From the NCBI RefSeq assembly GCF_016806835.2, contig NZ_CP086111.1, forward strand, positions 2,987,001-3,051,000: 64,000 bases of DNA. Reading direction: 5' to 3'. A model generated the notes under the pieces. The model saw only the letters and a list, made by a program, of their open reading frames with translations. It was not told where the DNA came from and did not search any database. The stretch comes from Skermanella rosea. GTDB taxonomy: Bacteria; Pseudomonadota; Alphaproteobacteria; Azospirillales; Azospirillaceae. Positions 1-10,241 of the stretch are shown in pieces. Positions within the stretch are counted from its first letter, which is position 1. The number at the start of each line of letters is the position of its first letter. The position numbers were made by a program, and so were the translations under genes.

Positions 1-80
1 AGGCGCAGCGTCGAGACGGCGCGCTGGTTCTTGGACCGCATCGCCTCTTTCAAGGCCTCGTTGAGCCGGCTGCGGAACAT
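1..80 (-). CDS. GatB/YqeY-domain protein, N-terminal fragment
   Basis: The minus strand encodes 26 residues from an ATG at 78-80, beginning MFRSRLNEALKEAM and continuing with a SKNQRAVSTLRL-type segment before the window edge. This is the characteristic start of the YqeY family, whose C-terminal domain resembles the tRNA-binding tail of GatB. The gene is divergent from carA, a common arrangement in Rhodospirillales. Its exact biochemical role is not established, and only the beginning is visible, so domain completeness cannot be judged. Confidence 0.75.
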   Translation of the reverse strand, partial: MFRSRLNEALKEAMRSKNQRAVSTLR

Positions 81-395
81 CGTGTGGAGTCCTCGTGAAG
101 CAAATTTTACAGAATGATAGCGAATGTCGGCCCGGTCCGCCAGCGGCGCCACGGCATGCCCGCCGCCCACCCCATCGGCGCCGCAAGGACACCGCATCCT
201 ATTGACCGGGCGCCCGCCATGGTCTAATCGCACGCCGTCGGTTCCAACCGCGATCGGCTCCGGGCACATGGTCCGGATCCGGTCGCGGGGTTGACGCGTG
301 CCCTCCTGCCGACCAAATCGGGGCGGGAGCGGCGGAAGTCCGAGCCGCATCAGGTAATGCGCCCGCAAGGGCGGTCAATATGGGGTCTGTCACCG
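81..395. other. Divergent promoter region yqeY/carA
   Basis: This gene-free stretch of about 315 bases separates the yqeY-like start from carA and must carry both promoters. A TTGACC at 203-208 is followed by TCTAAT at 223-228, but the 14-base spacer is too short for a convincing sigma-70 promoter. I see no clear attenuator or riboswitch. Open frames that cross it have no recognisable product. Confidence 0.5.
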
Positions 396-1589
396 ATGTC
401 CGAAAACACTTCCGCCGCCCCGGCGCCGAGCGCCGCCGACGCGTCGCGCCCGGATGGCGCCACCGCCGTCCTCGTCCTGGCCGATGGAACGGTGCTGTGG
501 GGGCGCGGGCTGGGTGCGGTAGGCGCATCGGTCGGTGAGGTCTGCTTCAACACGTCGATGACCGGGTATCAGGAGATCCTGACCGATCCCAGCTATGCCG
601 GGCAGATCATCACCTTCACCTTCCCCCATATCGGCAACACCGGCGCCAACGGCGAGGATATCGAAACGGTCACCCCGGCGGCCCGCGGCCTCGTCCTTCG
701 CGCCGACGTCACCGAGCCGTCCAACTGGCGGGCGACCCGCCACCTGGACGACTGGCTGAAAAGCTTCGACCTGATCGGGATCTCGGGCGTCGACACCCGT
801 CGCCTGACCCGCCGCATCCGCGACGGCGGCGCACCGACCGGCGTGATCGCCCACGCTCCCGACGGCCGGTTCGACCTGGAGGCGCTGGTCGCCCAGGCGC
901 GGCAATGGCCGGGCCTGGAGGGCATGGACCTCGCCAAGGACGTCTCCTGCCGCCAGACCTATTCCTGGAACGAGGGGATGTGGAAGCTCGGTCAGGGCTA
1001 CGCGACGCAGGAGAACCCGCGCCACCATGTCGTCGCGATCGACTACGGCGCCAAGCGCAACATCCTGCGCTGTCTCGCCGGGACCGGCGCCAAGGTGACG
1101 GTGGTGCCGGCGACGGCCACGGTCGAGGACGTGATGCGCCACAAGCCGGACGGCGTCTTCCTGTCCAACGGCCCGGGCGACCCGGCCGCCACCGGGACCT
1201 ATGCCGTGCCGACGATCCGCGGCCTGATGGATACCGGCGTGCCGATGTTCGGCATCTGCCTGGGTCACCAGCTGATGGCGCTGGCCCTGGGCGCCGAGAC
1301 CGAGAAGATGCCCCGCGGCCATCGCGGCGCCAACCACCCGGTCAAGGACCTGGAAACCGGAAGGGTCGAGATCACCAGCCAGAACCACGGATTCGTGGTC
1401 AAGCCGGACAGCCTTCCCGCCGACGTGGAGGTGACCCATGTCAGCCTGTTCGACGGCACCAACGAGGGGCTGAAGGTCAAGGGCAAGCCGATCTTTTCGG
1501 TCCAGTACCACCCCGAAGCCTCGCCCGGTCCGGAGGACAGCCATTACCTGTTCCACCGTTTCGTGGACCTGATCGACAAGCAGGGCTGA
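396..1589 (+). CDS. carA: Carbamoyl-phosphate synthase small (glutaminase) subunit
   Basis: CarA hydrolyses glutamine and channels ammonia to CarB to make carbamoyl phosphate for arginine and pyrimidine synthesis. The 397-residue product has the usual length. Its N-terminal CPSase_sm_chain domain contains GEVCFNTSMTGYQEI and GISGVDTRRLTRRIR. The C-terminal class I amidotransferase domain has the nucleophile Cys at about residue 288 in MFGICLGHQ and the His/Glu pair in QYHPEASPGP. The ATG at 396 is chosen because upstream in-frame sequence is not CarA-like. carB is not adjacent, so the subunits are encoded separately in this window. Confidence 0.96.
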   Translation: MSENTSAAPAPSAADASRPDGATAVLVLADGTVLWGRGLGAVGASVGEVCFNTSMTGYQEILTDPSYAGQIITFTFPHIGNTGANGEDIETVTPAARGLVLRADVTEPSNWRATRHLDDWLKSFDLIGISGVDTRRLTRRIRDGGAPTGVIAHAPDGRFDLEALVAQARQWPGLEGMDLAKDVSCRQTYSWNEGMWKLGQGYATQENPRHHVVAIDYGAKRNILRCLAGTGAKVTVVPATATVEDVMRHKPDGVFLSNGPGDPAATGTYAVPTIRGLMDTGVPMFGICLGHQLMALALGAETEKMPRGHRGANHPVKDLETGRVEITSQNHGFVVKPDSLPADVEVTHVSLFDGTNEGLKVKGKPIFSVQYHPEASPGPEDSHYLFHRFVDLIDKQG

Positions 1590-1606
1590 CCGGCTTCGCC
1601 GCGGAC

Positions 1607-1633
1607 GGACGGGACGGACGAAGGTGCCCGTCC
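1607..1633. terminator. Weak hairpin between convergent carA and Nudix gene
   Basis: GGACGGG (1607-1613) can pair with CCCGTCC (1627-1633) across a 13-base loop in the short gap between the two convergent stops. No T-run follows on either strand, so it is at best a weak or factor-dependent terminator. Confidence 0.3.
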
Positions 1634-1652
1634 ATCCCACGGCCGGCAGCCC

Positions 1653-2117
1653 CTAACCGACGATCCCGCGCCGGAACGCCCGGGAAAGCTCGATCACCCG
1701 TGTCGTCTCCCCCCACTCGACCAGTTCCGCGACCTGCTCCGGCGTGGCCCACCGCGCATCCATCGCGTCGTCGGCCGCGACCGGGTCGCCCTCCGGGCAC
1801 TCGGCGAGCACCTCGACCAGCGTGTAGTGGAACTGGACTTCGCCTTCGGGATCACGGCTGATCGAATCCAGCGCCGTCACCACCGCCTGGGGCTCGACCG
1901 CAAGGCCGGTCTCCTCCAGCACTTCCCGAGCCGCCGCCTCGAACAGGGTCTCGCCGACCGATTGCGCGCCGCCCGGCAACCCCCATTGCCCAAGCCGGGG
2001 CGCGCGGCCGCGGCGGATCAGCAGGACCCGCTCGCCCTGCCAGACGATCACGCCGACGCCGACCCACGGGCGGTCGGGATATTCCCGGTCCGATTTTCTC
2101 CGGTCGGGCGGGGTCAC
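1653..2117 (-). CDS. Nudix hydrolase
   Basis: A 154-residue single-domain Nudix protein, a family that hydrolyses nucleoside diphosphates linked to another moiety. The Nudix box is intact at about residues 50-72: GAQSVGE, seven residues, then REVLEETGL, which supplies the Mg-binding glutamates. WVGVGVIVW begins the fold. The start is GTG at 2117, and its first bases overlap the TGA of the upstream AhpD-like gene (GTGA), which indicates translational coupling. The substrate cannot be read from sequence; ADP-ribose or NADH pyrophosphatase-like activity is possible. Confidence 0.88.
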   Translation of the reverse strand: MTPPDRRKSDREYPDRPWVGVGVIVWQGERVLLIRRGRAPRLGQWGLPGGAQSVGETLFEAAAREVLEETGLAVEPQAVVTALDSISRDPEGEVQFHYTLVEVLAECPEGDPVAADDAMDARWATPEQVAELVEWGETTRVIELSRAFRRGIVG

Positions 2118-2494
2118 GACTTGAACCGCTCGTCCACCTGGACTCGGTAGCCGTTGGCGAGCCGGTTGGTCTCGTTCGCCATCCCGACCACCGCCAGCAG
2201 TTCGCCGAGCATCTCGTCGGTCATGCCGGCCTGGCGGGCCGCCGCCGTATGGGAGGCGATGCAGTATTCGCAGTTGTTGGTCGCGCTGACCGCCAGATAG
2301 ACCATTTCCTTGGTCAGCGGATCCAGCGCACCGGGCGCCATGACCTCCTTGATGCTTTCCCAGGTGCGCTTCAGCGTCGGCGGATGATTGGCCAGCACCT
2401 TCCAGAAATTGTTGATCAGGTCGGTCTTGCGGGTCGCCATGATGTCGTCATAGACGGCGCGGACTTCGGGACTGGCGTCCTCGTACTCGACCAT
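2114..2494 (-). CDS. Carboxymuconolactone decarboxylase / AhpD-like protein
   Basis: A 126-residue all-helical protein of the CMD/AhpD family. The redox motif CEYCIASH (Cys-x2-Cys-x3-His) is intact, as in AhpD-type peroxidase adaptors. The ATG at 2494 is preceded by GAGGGGAGGGCAG, a good ribosome binding site; longer upstream reading lacks family similarity. It overlaps the Nudix gene by four bases and is probably cotranscribed with it. The likely role is thiol-dependent peroxide or reactive-species detoxification, but the partner peroxiredoxin is not nearby. Confidence 0.85.
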   Translation of the reverse strand: MVEYEDASPEVRAVYDDIMATRKTDLINNFWKVLANHPPTLKRTWESIKEVMAPGALDPLTKEMVYLAVSATNNCEYCIASHTAAARQAGMTDEMLGELLAVVGMANETNRLANGYRVQVDERFKS

Positions 2495-2532
2495 CTGCCC
2501 TCCCCTCGGAAATGATGCCCTTGAACACGACT

Positions 2533-2559
2533 GCGGGGCGCCCCGTTGGGACGCCCCGC
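2533..2559. terminator. Hairpin downstream of phaB
   Basis: GCGGGGCG (2533-2540) pairs with CGCCCCGC (2552-2559). An inner CCC/GGG extension lies past one mismatch. It lies between phaB and the AhpD-like gene on the same strand and probably ends or attenuates the pha transcript. There is no T-tail. Confidence 0.45.
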
Positions 2560-2589
2560 CGATCCTAACACCGCAGGGAAGGCGAAGGA

Positions 2590-3312
2590 TCAATACATGT
2601 GTTGGCCGCCGTTGATCGACAGGGTCGAGCCGGTGATGAAGCCGCCTTCGTCGGCCACCAGGAACAGGACGCCGCGGGCGATTTCCGACGCCTTGCCGAG
2701 CCGGCCGACCGGCACCTTGGCGACGATCTTCTCAAGCACGTTCGGGGGAACGGCGCGCACCATGTCGGTATCGATGTAGCCCGGCGCGATCGCGTTGACG
2801 GTGATGCCCTTGGCCGCACCCTCCTGGGCGAGGGCCTTGGTGAAGCCGTGGATGCCGGACTTGGCCGCCGCGTAGTTCACCTGGCCGTACTGGCCGGCCT
2901 GGCCGTTGATCGAGCCGATGTTGACGATGCGGCCGAAACCGCGCTCGCGCATGCCGTCGATCACGTTGCGGCACATGTTGAAGCAGGAGGTCAGGTTCGT
3001 CTGGATGACGTCGTTCCACTGCTCGTAGGTCATGCGGTGCATGACGCCGTCGCGGGTGATGCCGGCGTTGTTGACGACGATGTCGACCGGACCCAGTTCC
3101 GACGCGACCTTCGCGAGGCCTTCCTTGCAGGCTTCGAAGTTGCCGACGTCCCACTTGAAGACCGCGATGCCGGTCCGCTCGGAGAATTCACGGGCCTTCT
3201 CGTCGTTGCCGGCGTAAATCGCCGCGACGGTGTATCCGGCGTCCTTCAAACCGACCGAGATGGCCTCGCCGATGCCGCGTGTGCCGCCGGTAACAACTGC
3301 AACTCGTGCCAT
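2590..3312 (-). CDS. phaB: Acetoacetyl-CoA reductase
   Basis: The 240-residue SDR enzyme reduces acetoacetyl-CoA to (R)-3-hydroxybutyryl-CoA with NADPH, the second step of PHB synthesis. Visible features are the Rossmann motif TGGTRGIG at residues 8-15, NNAG near residue 88, the catalytic Ser in NIGSINGQAGQ, and the Tyr-x3-Lys pair in VNYAAAKSG. The start follows the family N-terminus MARVAVVTGG. It lies 180 bases downstream of phaA on the same strand, so phaA-phaB is probably a unit with an intercistronic hairpin. Confidence 0.95.
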   Translation of the reverse strand: MARVAVVTGGTRGIGEAISVGLKDAGYTVAAIYAGNDEKAREFSERTGIAVFKWDVGNFEACKEGLAKVASELGPVDIVVNNAGITRDGVMHRMTYEQWNDVIQTNLTSCFNMCRNVIDGMRERGFGRIVNIGSINGQAGQYGQVNYAAAKSGIHGFTKALAQEGAAKGITVNAIAPGYIDTDMVRAVPPNVLEKIVAKVPVGRLGKASEIARGVLFLVADEGGFITGSTLSINGGQHMY

Positions 3313-3358
3313 TGATTCCTCCCCCAGAAAGCGATGATGATTTGACGAGATGGTCGAA

Positions 3359-3388
3359 GCTGAAGCCACCACTCTGTGCGGCTTCAGC
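3359..3388. other. Intercistronic hairpin phaA-phaB
   Basis: GCTGAAGCC (3359-3367) and GGCTTCAGC (3380-3388) form a perfect 9-bp stem with a 12-base loop in the gap between phaA and phaB. There is no T-run on the transcribed strand, so I read it as an RNA processing or stability element rather than a strong terminator. Confidence 0.45.
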
Positions 3389-3492
3389 CTGACAGGCTTA
3401 ACAGTCGTTCAAGTCCTCAGCGTTGACGTGCATCAATCCGGACGGAACCGGCCCAATGTCAACGCCAACGTGCACAACAGGAACCGGACCGC

Positions 3493-4668
3493 TTAGTCGC
3501 GTGCGACGGTGAGGGCGATGCCCATGCCGCCGCCGATGCACAGGGTGGCGAGCCCCTTCTTGGCGTCGCGCTTCTGCATCTCGTGCAGGAGGGTGACCAG
3601 GACGCGGGCGCCGGACGCGCCGATCGGGTGGCCCAGCGCGATCGCGCCGCCGTTGACGTTGACCTTGGACTTGTCCCAGCCGAGGTCCTTGTTGACCGCG
3701 CAGGCCTGCGCGGCGAACGCCTCGTTGGCCTCGATCAGGTCCAGGTCGTCGACGCTCCAGCCGGCGCGCTGCAGGGCCAAGCGGCTGGCGGGGATCGGGC
3801 CGGAACCCATGATCGCGGGATCGACGCCGGCGGTCGCCCAGGACACGATGCGCGCCAGCGGCGTGATGCCGCGCTTGGCGGCGGCGTCGGCACCCATCAG
3901 CACCAGGGCCGCGGCACCGTCATTGATGCCCGACGCGTTGCCCGCGGTGACCGAGCCGTCCTTGGAGAAGGCCGGGCGCAGCTTGCCCAGGGCATCGACC
4001 GTGACGCCAGCCTTGGGGAACTCGTCGGTATCGACGATGGTATCGCCCTTGCGGGTCTTGATGGTGACCGGAACGATCTCGTCCTTGAACTTGCCGGATT
4101 TCATCGCCGCCTCGGCCTTGTTCTGGGAGGCGGTGGCGAACTCGTCCTGCTGCTCACGGGTGATCTGCCACTTCTGAGCGACGTTCTCGGCCGTGGTGCC
4201 CATGTGGTAGCCGTTGAAGGCGTCCCACAGGCCGTCCTTGATCATGGTGTCGATCATCTGCGTGTCACCCATCTTGGTGCCGTTGCGCAGATGCATGCAG
4301 TGGGGGGCGAGGCTCATGCTCTCCTGCCCGCCGGCCACGACGATGTCGGCGTCGCCCAGCTTGATCGCCTGATAGCCGAGCGCCACGGTGCGCAGGCCGG
4401 ACCCGCAGAGCTGGTTGATCGCGTAGGCGGTCTTTTCCACCGGGATACCGGCGGCGATCGCTGCCTGGCGGGCCGGGTTCTGGCCGGTGCCGGCGGTCAG
4501 GACCTGCCCCAGCACGACCTCCGACACTTCGCCCGCATCGACGCCCGCGCGCTTCAGCGCCTCGCGGATCGCCACTTCGCCCAGGGTATGGGCGGGTACC
4601 GAGCTCAGCGAGCCGTTGAACGCACCGATCGGCGTGCGCGCGGCGCTGGCGATAACGACTTCGGTCAT
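3493..4668 (-). CDS. phaA: Acetyl-CoA acetyltransferase (beta-ketothiolase)
   Basis: This 391-residue thiolase condenses two acetyl-CoA into acetoacetyl-CoA, the first committed step of PHB synthesis. The acylated Cys sits near residue 88 in [10 protein letters not shown], the catalytic His is in [11 protein letters not shown], and the second Cys is in CIGGGMG. Length is standard. The ATG at 4668 is preceded by AAGGAGCG, a good ribosome binding site. The 180 bases upstream, to the end of the PhaC-like gene, hold the promoter of the phaAB unit, which is likely a PhaR target by family analogy. Confidence 0.96.
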   Translation of the reverse strand: MTEVVIASAARTPIGAFNGSLSSVPAHTLGEVAIREALKRAGVDAGEVSEVVLGQVLTAGTGQNPARQAAIAAGIPVEKTAYAINQLCGSGLRTVALGYQAIKLGDADIVVAGGQESMSLAPHCMHLRNGTKMGDTQMIDTMIKDGLWDAFNGYHMGTTAENVAQKWQITREQQDEFATASQNKAEAAMKSGKFKDEIVPVTIKTRKGDTIVDTDEFPKAGVTVDALGKLRPAFSKDGSVTAGNASGINDGAAALVLMGADAAAKRGITPLARIVSWATAGVDPAIMGSGPIPASRLALQRAGWSVDDLDLIEANEAFAAQACAVNKDLGWDKSKVNVNGGAIALGHPIGASGARVLVTLLHEMQKRDAKKGLATLCIGGGMGIALTVARD

Positions 4669-4848
4669 GGGGAACGCTCCTTAGCTGATGGCAATTTTCT
4701 TATGGGCCTGCCTTTAGCACGGCTTAAACTAGCCCCGGCAATTTTTCGGCGCAAGACACCGCGGGATCATGTCCGCCCTACACTTTTGCCCGCGCCACTA
4801 AGTCGCGCATTCGAAAAGAGAAACCTAGTCTCCTAACTATCGGAACAT

Positions 4849-6096
4849 TCACCTTCGGTTGCAAAGCCATTCGGCAAGCGGTTCCCATACCAAAGTCTGT
4901 GCCCCTGCACTGACGATCATGCCGACATGGCCCAGATGGGGATTGTGGATGGCGGCGCCCGGGATCGCGTGGGCCAGGGCCTTCGCCGAGCATGGCGGGA
5001 CGATACGGTCCTTCTCGGGGATCATGACCAGCGCCGGCGGCCGGAGACGGCGGGGGTCGATGCTTTCGCCGGCGATGGTCCAGCGCCCCTCCGCCGTGTC
5101 GTTGCGGCCGTACCAGCCGGTCAGGCAGTCCCGCGCGACGGCGGCCGGCAGCGCCACGCCGTCGTTCAGCCAGTCCTCCAGCGCCACGAAACCGCGGGCG
5201 GCGGCGCCGTCCGGCGGCATCCGCGCGAACCGCGTGAACTTGCGCGCGACCTGCAGCGGATCCTGCATGGCGAACAGGGCCTGGATCGCGTCCACCGGCA
5301 GTTCGCCCCAGGCGTCCAGCACCGGCTCGTAGGGAGCAAGCGCGGCGGCCGTGCGCTTCGCCATGGCGGGATTGTCGCCGTGGAAATCCCAGGGCGTCGC
5401 CAGCAGGGCGAGTGCGGCGATGTCGCGGGGTCGGCGCTGGGCAAGCGCCGTCGCCAGCAGTCCGCCCATGCAGTATCCGACGACGGCAGGCCGGGCGGGG
5501 AACAGGTCCAGAATGGCGTTCAGCGCCCGCTCCAGTCGGCCGGCCACGAAGTCGGTCATGGTGAAGCGACGTTCCGCCGGGCCGGGCCGCCCCCAGTCGA
5601 GCAGGAGCGGACGGATGCCGCGGCGCGCCAGCCAGCGCATCAGGGAGCATTCCCCGGACAGGTCGAGTATGTAGTGGCGGTTGATCAGCGACGGCACGAA
5701 CAGGACGGGCATCCCGCCGTCACCGGCACCATAGTCGAGCAAGCGGGCCGGCCCCTCGCGCCAGACCGTCGGCGGGTCGGCCAGGTCGCGGCGGTAGGGA
5801 TGGTTCCGGTACCGCTCCACCCCGGTCAGCAACGCGTCGAAGCGCCACCGCATCTCGCGGTCGACGGCCCGCGCGAAGGCTTCAGGATCGACGCCGGCGA
5901 GTTCCCCCCGGAGATCCTCGGCGCGGTCCCGGAGGCTCCCCTTCCAGGGAATCGAGCCGCTCCTCAAGAACGGCAATCCGGCGGGCGAGCTCAACAGCGT
6001 GGTCAGGGTCGCCGCCATGTGGAGCGCGAGCGGACGCGGCCCCTGTCGGGGTATCCGCCATGGGTCGGCCGGCCGTGAAGGGGGCGAATGGGTCAT
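4849..6096 (-). CDS. PhaC-like poly(3-hydroxyalkanoate) synthase (class III type)
   Basis: An alpha/beta-hydrolase-fold protein resembling the catalytic subunit of PHA synthase. The lipase-like box VVGYCMGGL carries the nucleophile Cys at about residue 209. The Asp is in IPEKDRIVPP and the His in NPHLGHVGM. LLLDWGRPGP and LATPWDF are also typical. The start is uncertain. ATG at 6096 gives 415 aa with a proline-rich N-terminus. ATG at 6018 or 5853 would give 389 or 334 aa, close to class III PhaC length. None has a good ribosome binding site. Third-position GC in this frame stays high well upstream of 5853, favouring a long form that overlaps the preceding gene. Confidence 0.8.
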   Translation of the reverse strand: MTHSPPSRPADPWRIPRQGPRPLALHMAATLTTLLSSPAGLPFLRSGSIPWKGSLRDRAEDLRGELAGVDPEAFARAVDREMRWRFDALLTGVERYRNHPYRRDLADPPTVWREGPARLLDYGAGDGGMPVLFVPSLINRHYILDLSGECSLMRWLARRGIRPLLLDWGRPGPAERRFTMTDFVAGRLERALNAILDLFPARPAVVGYCMGGLLATALAQRRPRDIAALALLATPWDFHGDNPAMAKRTAAALAPYEPVLDAWGELPVDAIQALFAMQDPLQVARKFTRFARMPPDGAAARGFVALEDWLNDGVALPAAVARDCLTGWYGRNDTAEGRWTIAGESIDPRRLRPPALVMIPEKDRIVPPCSAKALAHAIPGAAIHNPHLGHVGMIVSAGAQTLVWEPLAEWLCNRR

Positions 6097-6310
6097 GGAA
6101 CTGCTGATGTTGACTGCTGCCGCGCGCGGCGAATGCCGAGAAGGGAGCCATGGCGGCGGCTCCCTGCCCCAGGATCTGGAAGAGGCGGGCGAAATTCTCC
6201 GCGACCTCGGGATCGACCGCCAGAGCCGACCACTGGTCCTGCCAGAGGTCCAGGTAGCGGCGCGCGAGGCTTTCCAGGGAGGGCGGTTCCTGATCCGATG
6301 AGTTGGCCAT
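5882..6310 (-). CDS. PhaE-like accessory subunit (putative)
   Basis: A 142-residue acidic protein with no close family I can name with certainty. It begins MANSSDQEPPSLESLARRY and has a Trp-rich amphipathic helix (DLWQDQWSAL), a low-complexity middle, and a heptad-like helix ELARRIAVLEERLDSLEG near residue 110. The last 17 residues are Pro/Gly/Arg-rich. The placement directly before a class III-like PhaC and the C-terminal coiled coil resemble PhaE, the non-catalytic partner of such synthases. It overlaps the PhaC-like gene by up to 215 bases in another frame. It is divergent from phaR. Confidence 0.6.
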   Translation of the reverse strand: MANSSDQEPPSLESLARRYLDLWQDQWSALAVDPEVAENFARLFQILGQGAAAMAPFSAFAARGSSQHQQFHDPFAPFTAGRPMADTPTGAASARAPHGGDPDHAVELARRIAVLEERLDSLEGEPPGPRRGSPGGTRRRRS

Positions 6311-6416
6311 GGCGGCGAATATAATAGTGAACTACCGCATTTGAACAGGGCGCCGCCATTGTACGGTATGTCGCGGCCCGAACAGGTCGCCGCCCAATTG
6401 CGGGCGACGACGCGGC

Positions 6417-6442
6417 AGAAAGCTTGCTTAAGGGAGCTTTCT
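6417..6442. promoter_or_regulatory. 8-bp inverted repeat in phaE-like/phaR divergent promoter
   Basis: AGAAAGCT (6417-6424) and AGCTTTCT (6435-6442) are exact reverse complements separated by 10 bases. The repeat sits in the 193-base divergent region between the PhaE-like start and phaR. PhaR proteins autoregulate, so this is a reasonable operator candidate, but that link is inference. Confidence 0.5.
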
Positions 6443-6503
6443 TCGCGTACTCCTAATGTCTTGAGGGATTTAAGCGCAATGCCACCGCGTGAAAGCATAC
6501 GAA

Positions 6504-7124
6504 ATGGCCGAAAAAGACGACGCGAAAGTTGCCCCGATCACGATCAAAAAGTACGCCAACCGCAGGCTGTACAACACTGCAACGAGCAGCTACGTCACGT
6601 TGGACCATCTCTGCCAGATGGTCAAGGATGGGATGGACTTTGTCGTCTATGACGCGAAGACGGGCGAGGACATCACCCGTTCCGTGCTGACGCAGATCAT
6701 CGTGGAAGAGGAAAGCAAGGGTCAGAACCTTCTGCCCATCAGCTTCCTCCGCCAGCTGATCAGCTTCTACGGCGACAACATGCAGTGGGTCGTACCCCGT
6801 TACCTCGAATACAGCATGCAGTCGTTCGCCCGGAACCAGGAGCAGATGCGCGACTACTTCTCGAACACGATCGGCGGGATCTTCCCGTTCGGCACCACGT
6901 TCGAGGAAGTGGGCAAGCAGAACCTGGCGATGTTCGAACGGGCGATGCGGATGTTCACTCCGTTCGGTCCGCAGACCGAGCAGGGCAAGGCCGCGGCGGA
7001 GCAGTTCGACCAAGCGGCCCAGCGCGCCCGGGCCGAGAGCGAGAAGACGCTGGACGACCTGCAGAAGCAGCTGGAAGAGCTTCAGAAGCAGCTCGTCACG
7101 ATCACCAAGTCCAAGGCCGAGTAA
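6504..7124 (+). CDS. phaR: Polyhydroxyalkanoate synthesis repressor PhaR
   Basis: This 206-residue protein begins MAEKDDAKV and then has the family hallmark ITIKKYANRRLYNTATSSYV, which belongs to the PHB/PHA accumulation regulator DNA-binding domain. A second conserved block follows, and the last 45 residues form a coiled coil rich in Lys, Gln and Leu. PhaR represses phasin and pha genes and is released by binding nascent PHB granules. An in-frame GTG at 6489 is possible, but the ATG at 6504 matches the family N-terminus better. It is divergent from the PhaE/PhaC-like pair. Confidence 0.95.
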   Translation: MAEKDDAKVAPITIKKYANRRLYNTATSSYVTLDHLCQMVKDGMDFVVYDAKTGEDITRSVLTQIIVEEESKGQNLLPISFLRQLISFYGDNMQWVVPRYLEYSMQSFARNQEQMRDYFSNTIGGIFPFGTTFEEVGKQNLAMFERAMRMFTPFGPQTEQGKAAAEQFDQAAQRARAESEKTLDDLQKQLEELQKQLVTITKSKAE

Positions 7125-7391
7125 AGGGACCGGGTGACGGGGAGCCGAGAATCGGCGATGGCGTAACGGGAGCCGGTCAGCCCAGGCGTGACCGTCGGCG
7201 ATCCGGACCGGCGGTCCGGGTCCGGCGGGTCGATGCCCATCCGCCCGCCCCGTGGCGACGCGTGTGTCCGAGGCGCCTCCCGCTGGGGCTAGCCCACTGT
7301 CGTCGCGGGGATTCGGAATTCCTTAAGGCCCCGGGATCGAAACTGCTGTTGAATCCCCGAAAGCCCAGCCACCAGAAGGTTCGCCACGGGA

Positions 7392-7823
7392 ATGGCCGTA
7401 GGCCCGGTTTCACGCTCCCCGTTCCAGCCCCTGCCCGACTCGCGCAGTCTGGTGCCGGTGACACCCGCCCGTGCCCTGCCCGTCCGGGCGGATGCGGTCG
7501 AGCGTGAGAACCGCCGCCGCCCGAAGCGGGCGGAGGAACGCGAAACCGAAACGGCCACCGCCGGTACCGCCCATTACCACGCCGACCCCGCCCTGCGGGG
7601 GAACGGGACCGAGGCGCCGCACCGGGTCGCCATCGCCGCCCCGCCCCCGCCGGAGAGCGGACGCGGTTGGGCGGCACCGGGCAGTGCCCCGTTCGTGGCC
7701 CAGGTGCTGGCGCAGGAAGTCCTGAAGACGGGCCTCTACATCGAGCCGTGGCGGCAGGCGATCAGCGCCTATGAGCGCGCGAGCGAGACCGCCGCCCCGC
7801 GCCTGCGCTACGGTATGCCCTAA
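7392..7823 (+). CDS. Conserved hypothetical protein
   Basis: A 143-residue protein with a disordered, Arg/Pro/Ala-rich first 90 residues. A more structured C-terminus contains FVAQVLAQEVL and EPWRQAISAYERA. I have the impression that this C-terminal pattern recurs in Rhodospirillales proteins of unknown function. The ribosome binding site is weak and the true start could be further inside. It stands alone between phaR and glgX. The preceding gap (7125-7391) holds only a GC-rich 7-bp hairpin at 7203-7219. Confidence 0.55.
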   Translation: MAVGPVSRSPFQPLPDSRSLVPVTPARALPVRADAVERENRRRPKRAEERETETATAGTAHYHADPALRGNGTEAPHRVAIAAPPPPESGRGWAAPGSAPFVAQVLAQEVLKTGLYIEPWRQAISAYERASETAAPRLRYGMP

Positions 7824-8003
7824 GGGCAACGGTGCCCGCCAGGGTTTCGGCCGCCCGTCATGAAGCGCTTGCACGGCACGGGGATTTCACATACTTGCGT
7901 TTGTGCAGCAGCGTCCATCCGATATCGCCACAGATCGCGGCAGCAAAGTGACCGTCGGTTTCACACCTACCAAACCCCTTTCCGTTTTGAGCGGTGAACG
8001 CAC

Positions 8004-10169
<2,166 letters not shown>

Positions 10170-10241
10170 GGATTGGCGGCGATACTGGGCTGTCCCGCGC
10201 GCCCGCGCCGATCCCGCCCCTCTGCCGACCGATCATCGCCC

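Noticed and set aside
203-228. TTGACC and TCTAAT upstream of carA as a promoter
   Set aside because: The spacer is only 14 bases, too short for a sigma-70 promoter, so I did not list it as one.
4849-5853. The shortest PhaC-like start, ATG at 5853
   Set aside because: It remains possible, but in-frame codons upstream keep strong third-position GC, and the preceding residues look like real protein, so a longer form is preferred.
7203-7219. CCGGACC/GGTCCGG hairpin after phaR as terminator
   Set aside because: The stem is seven pairs with a three-base loop and no T-run, in a very GC-rich stretch where such stems arise by chance.
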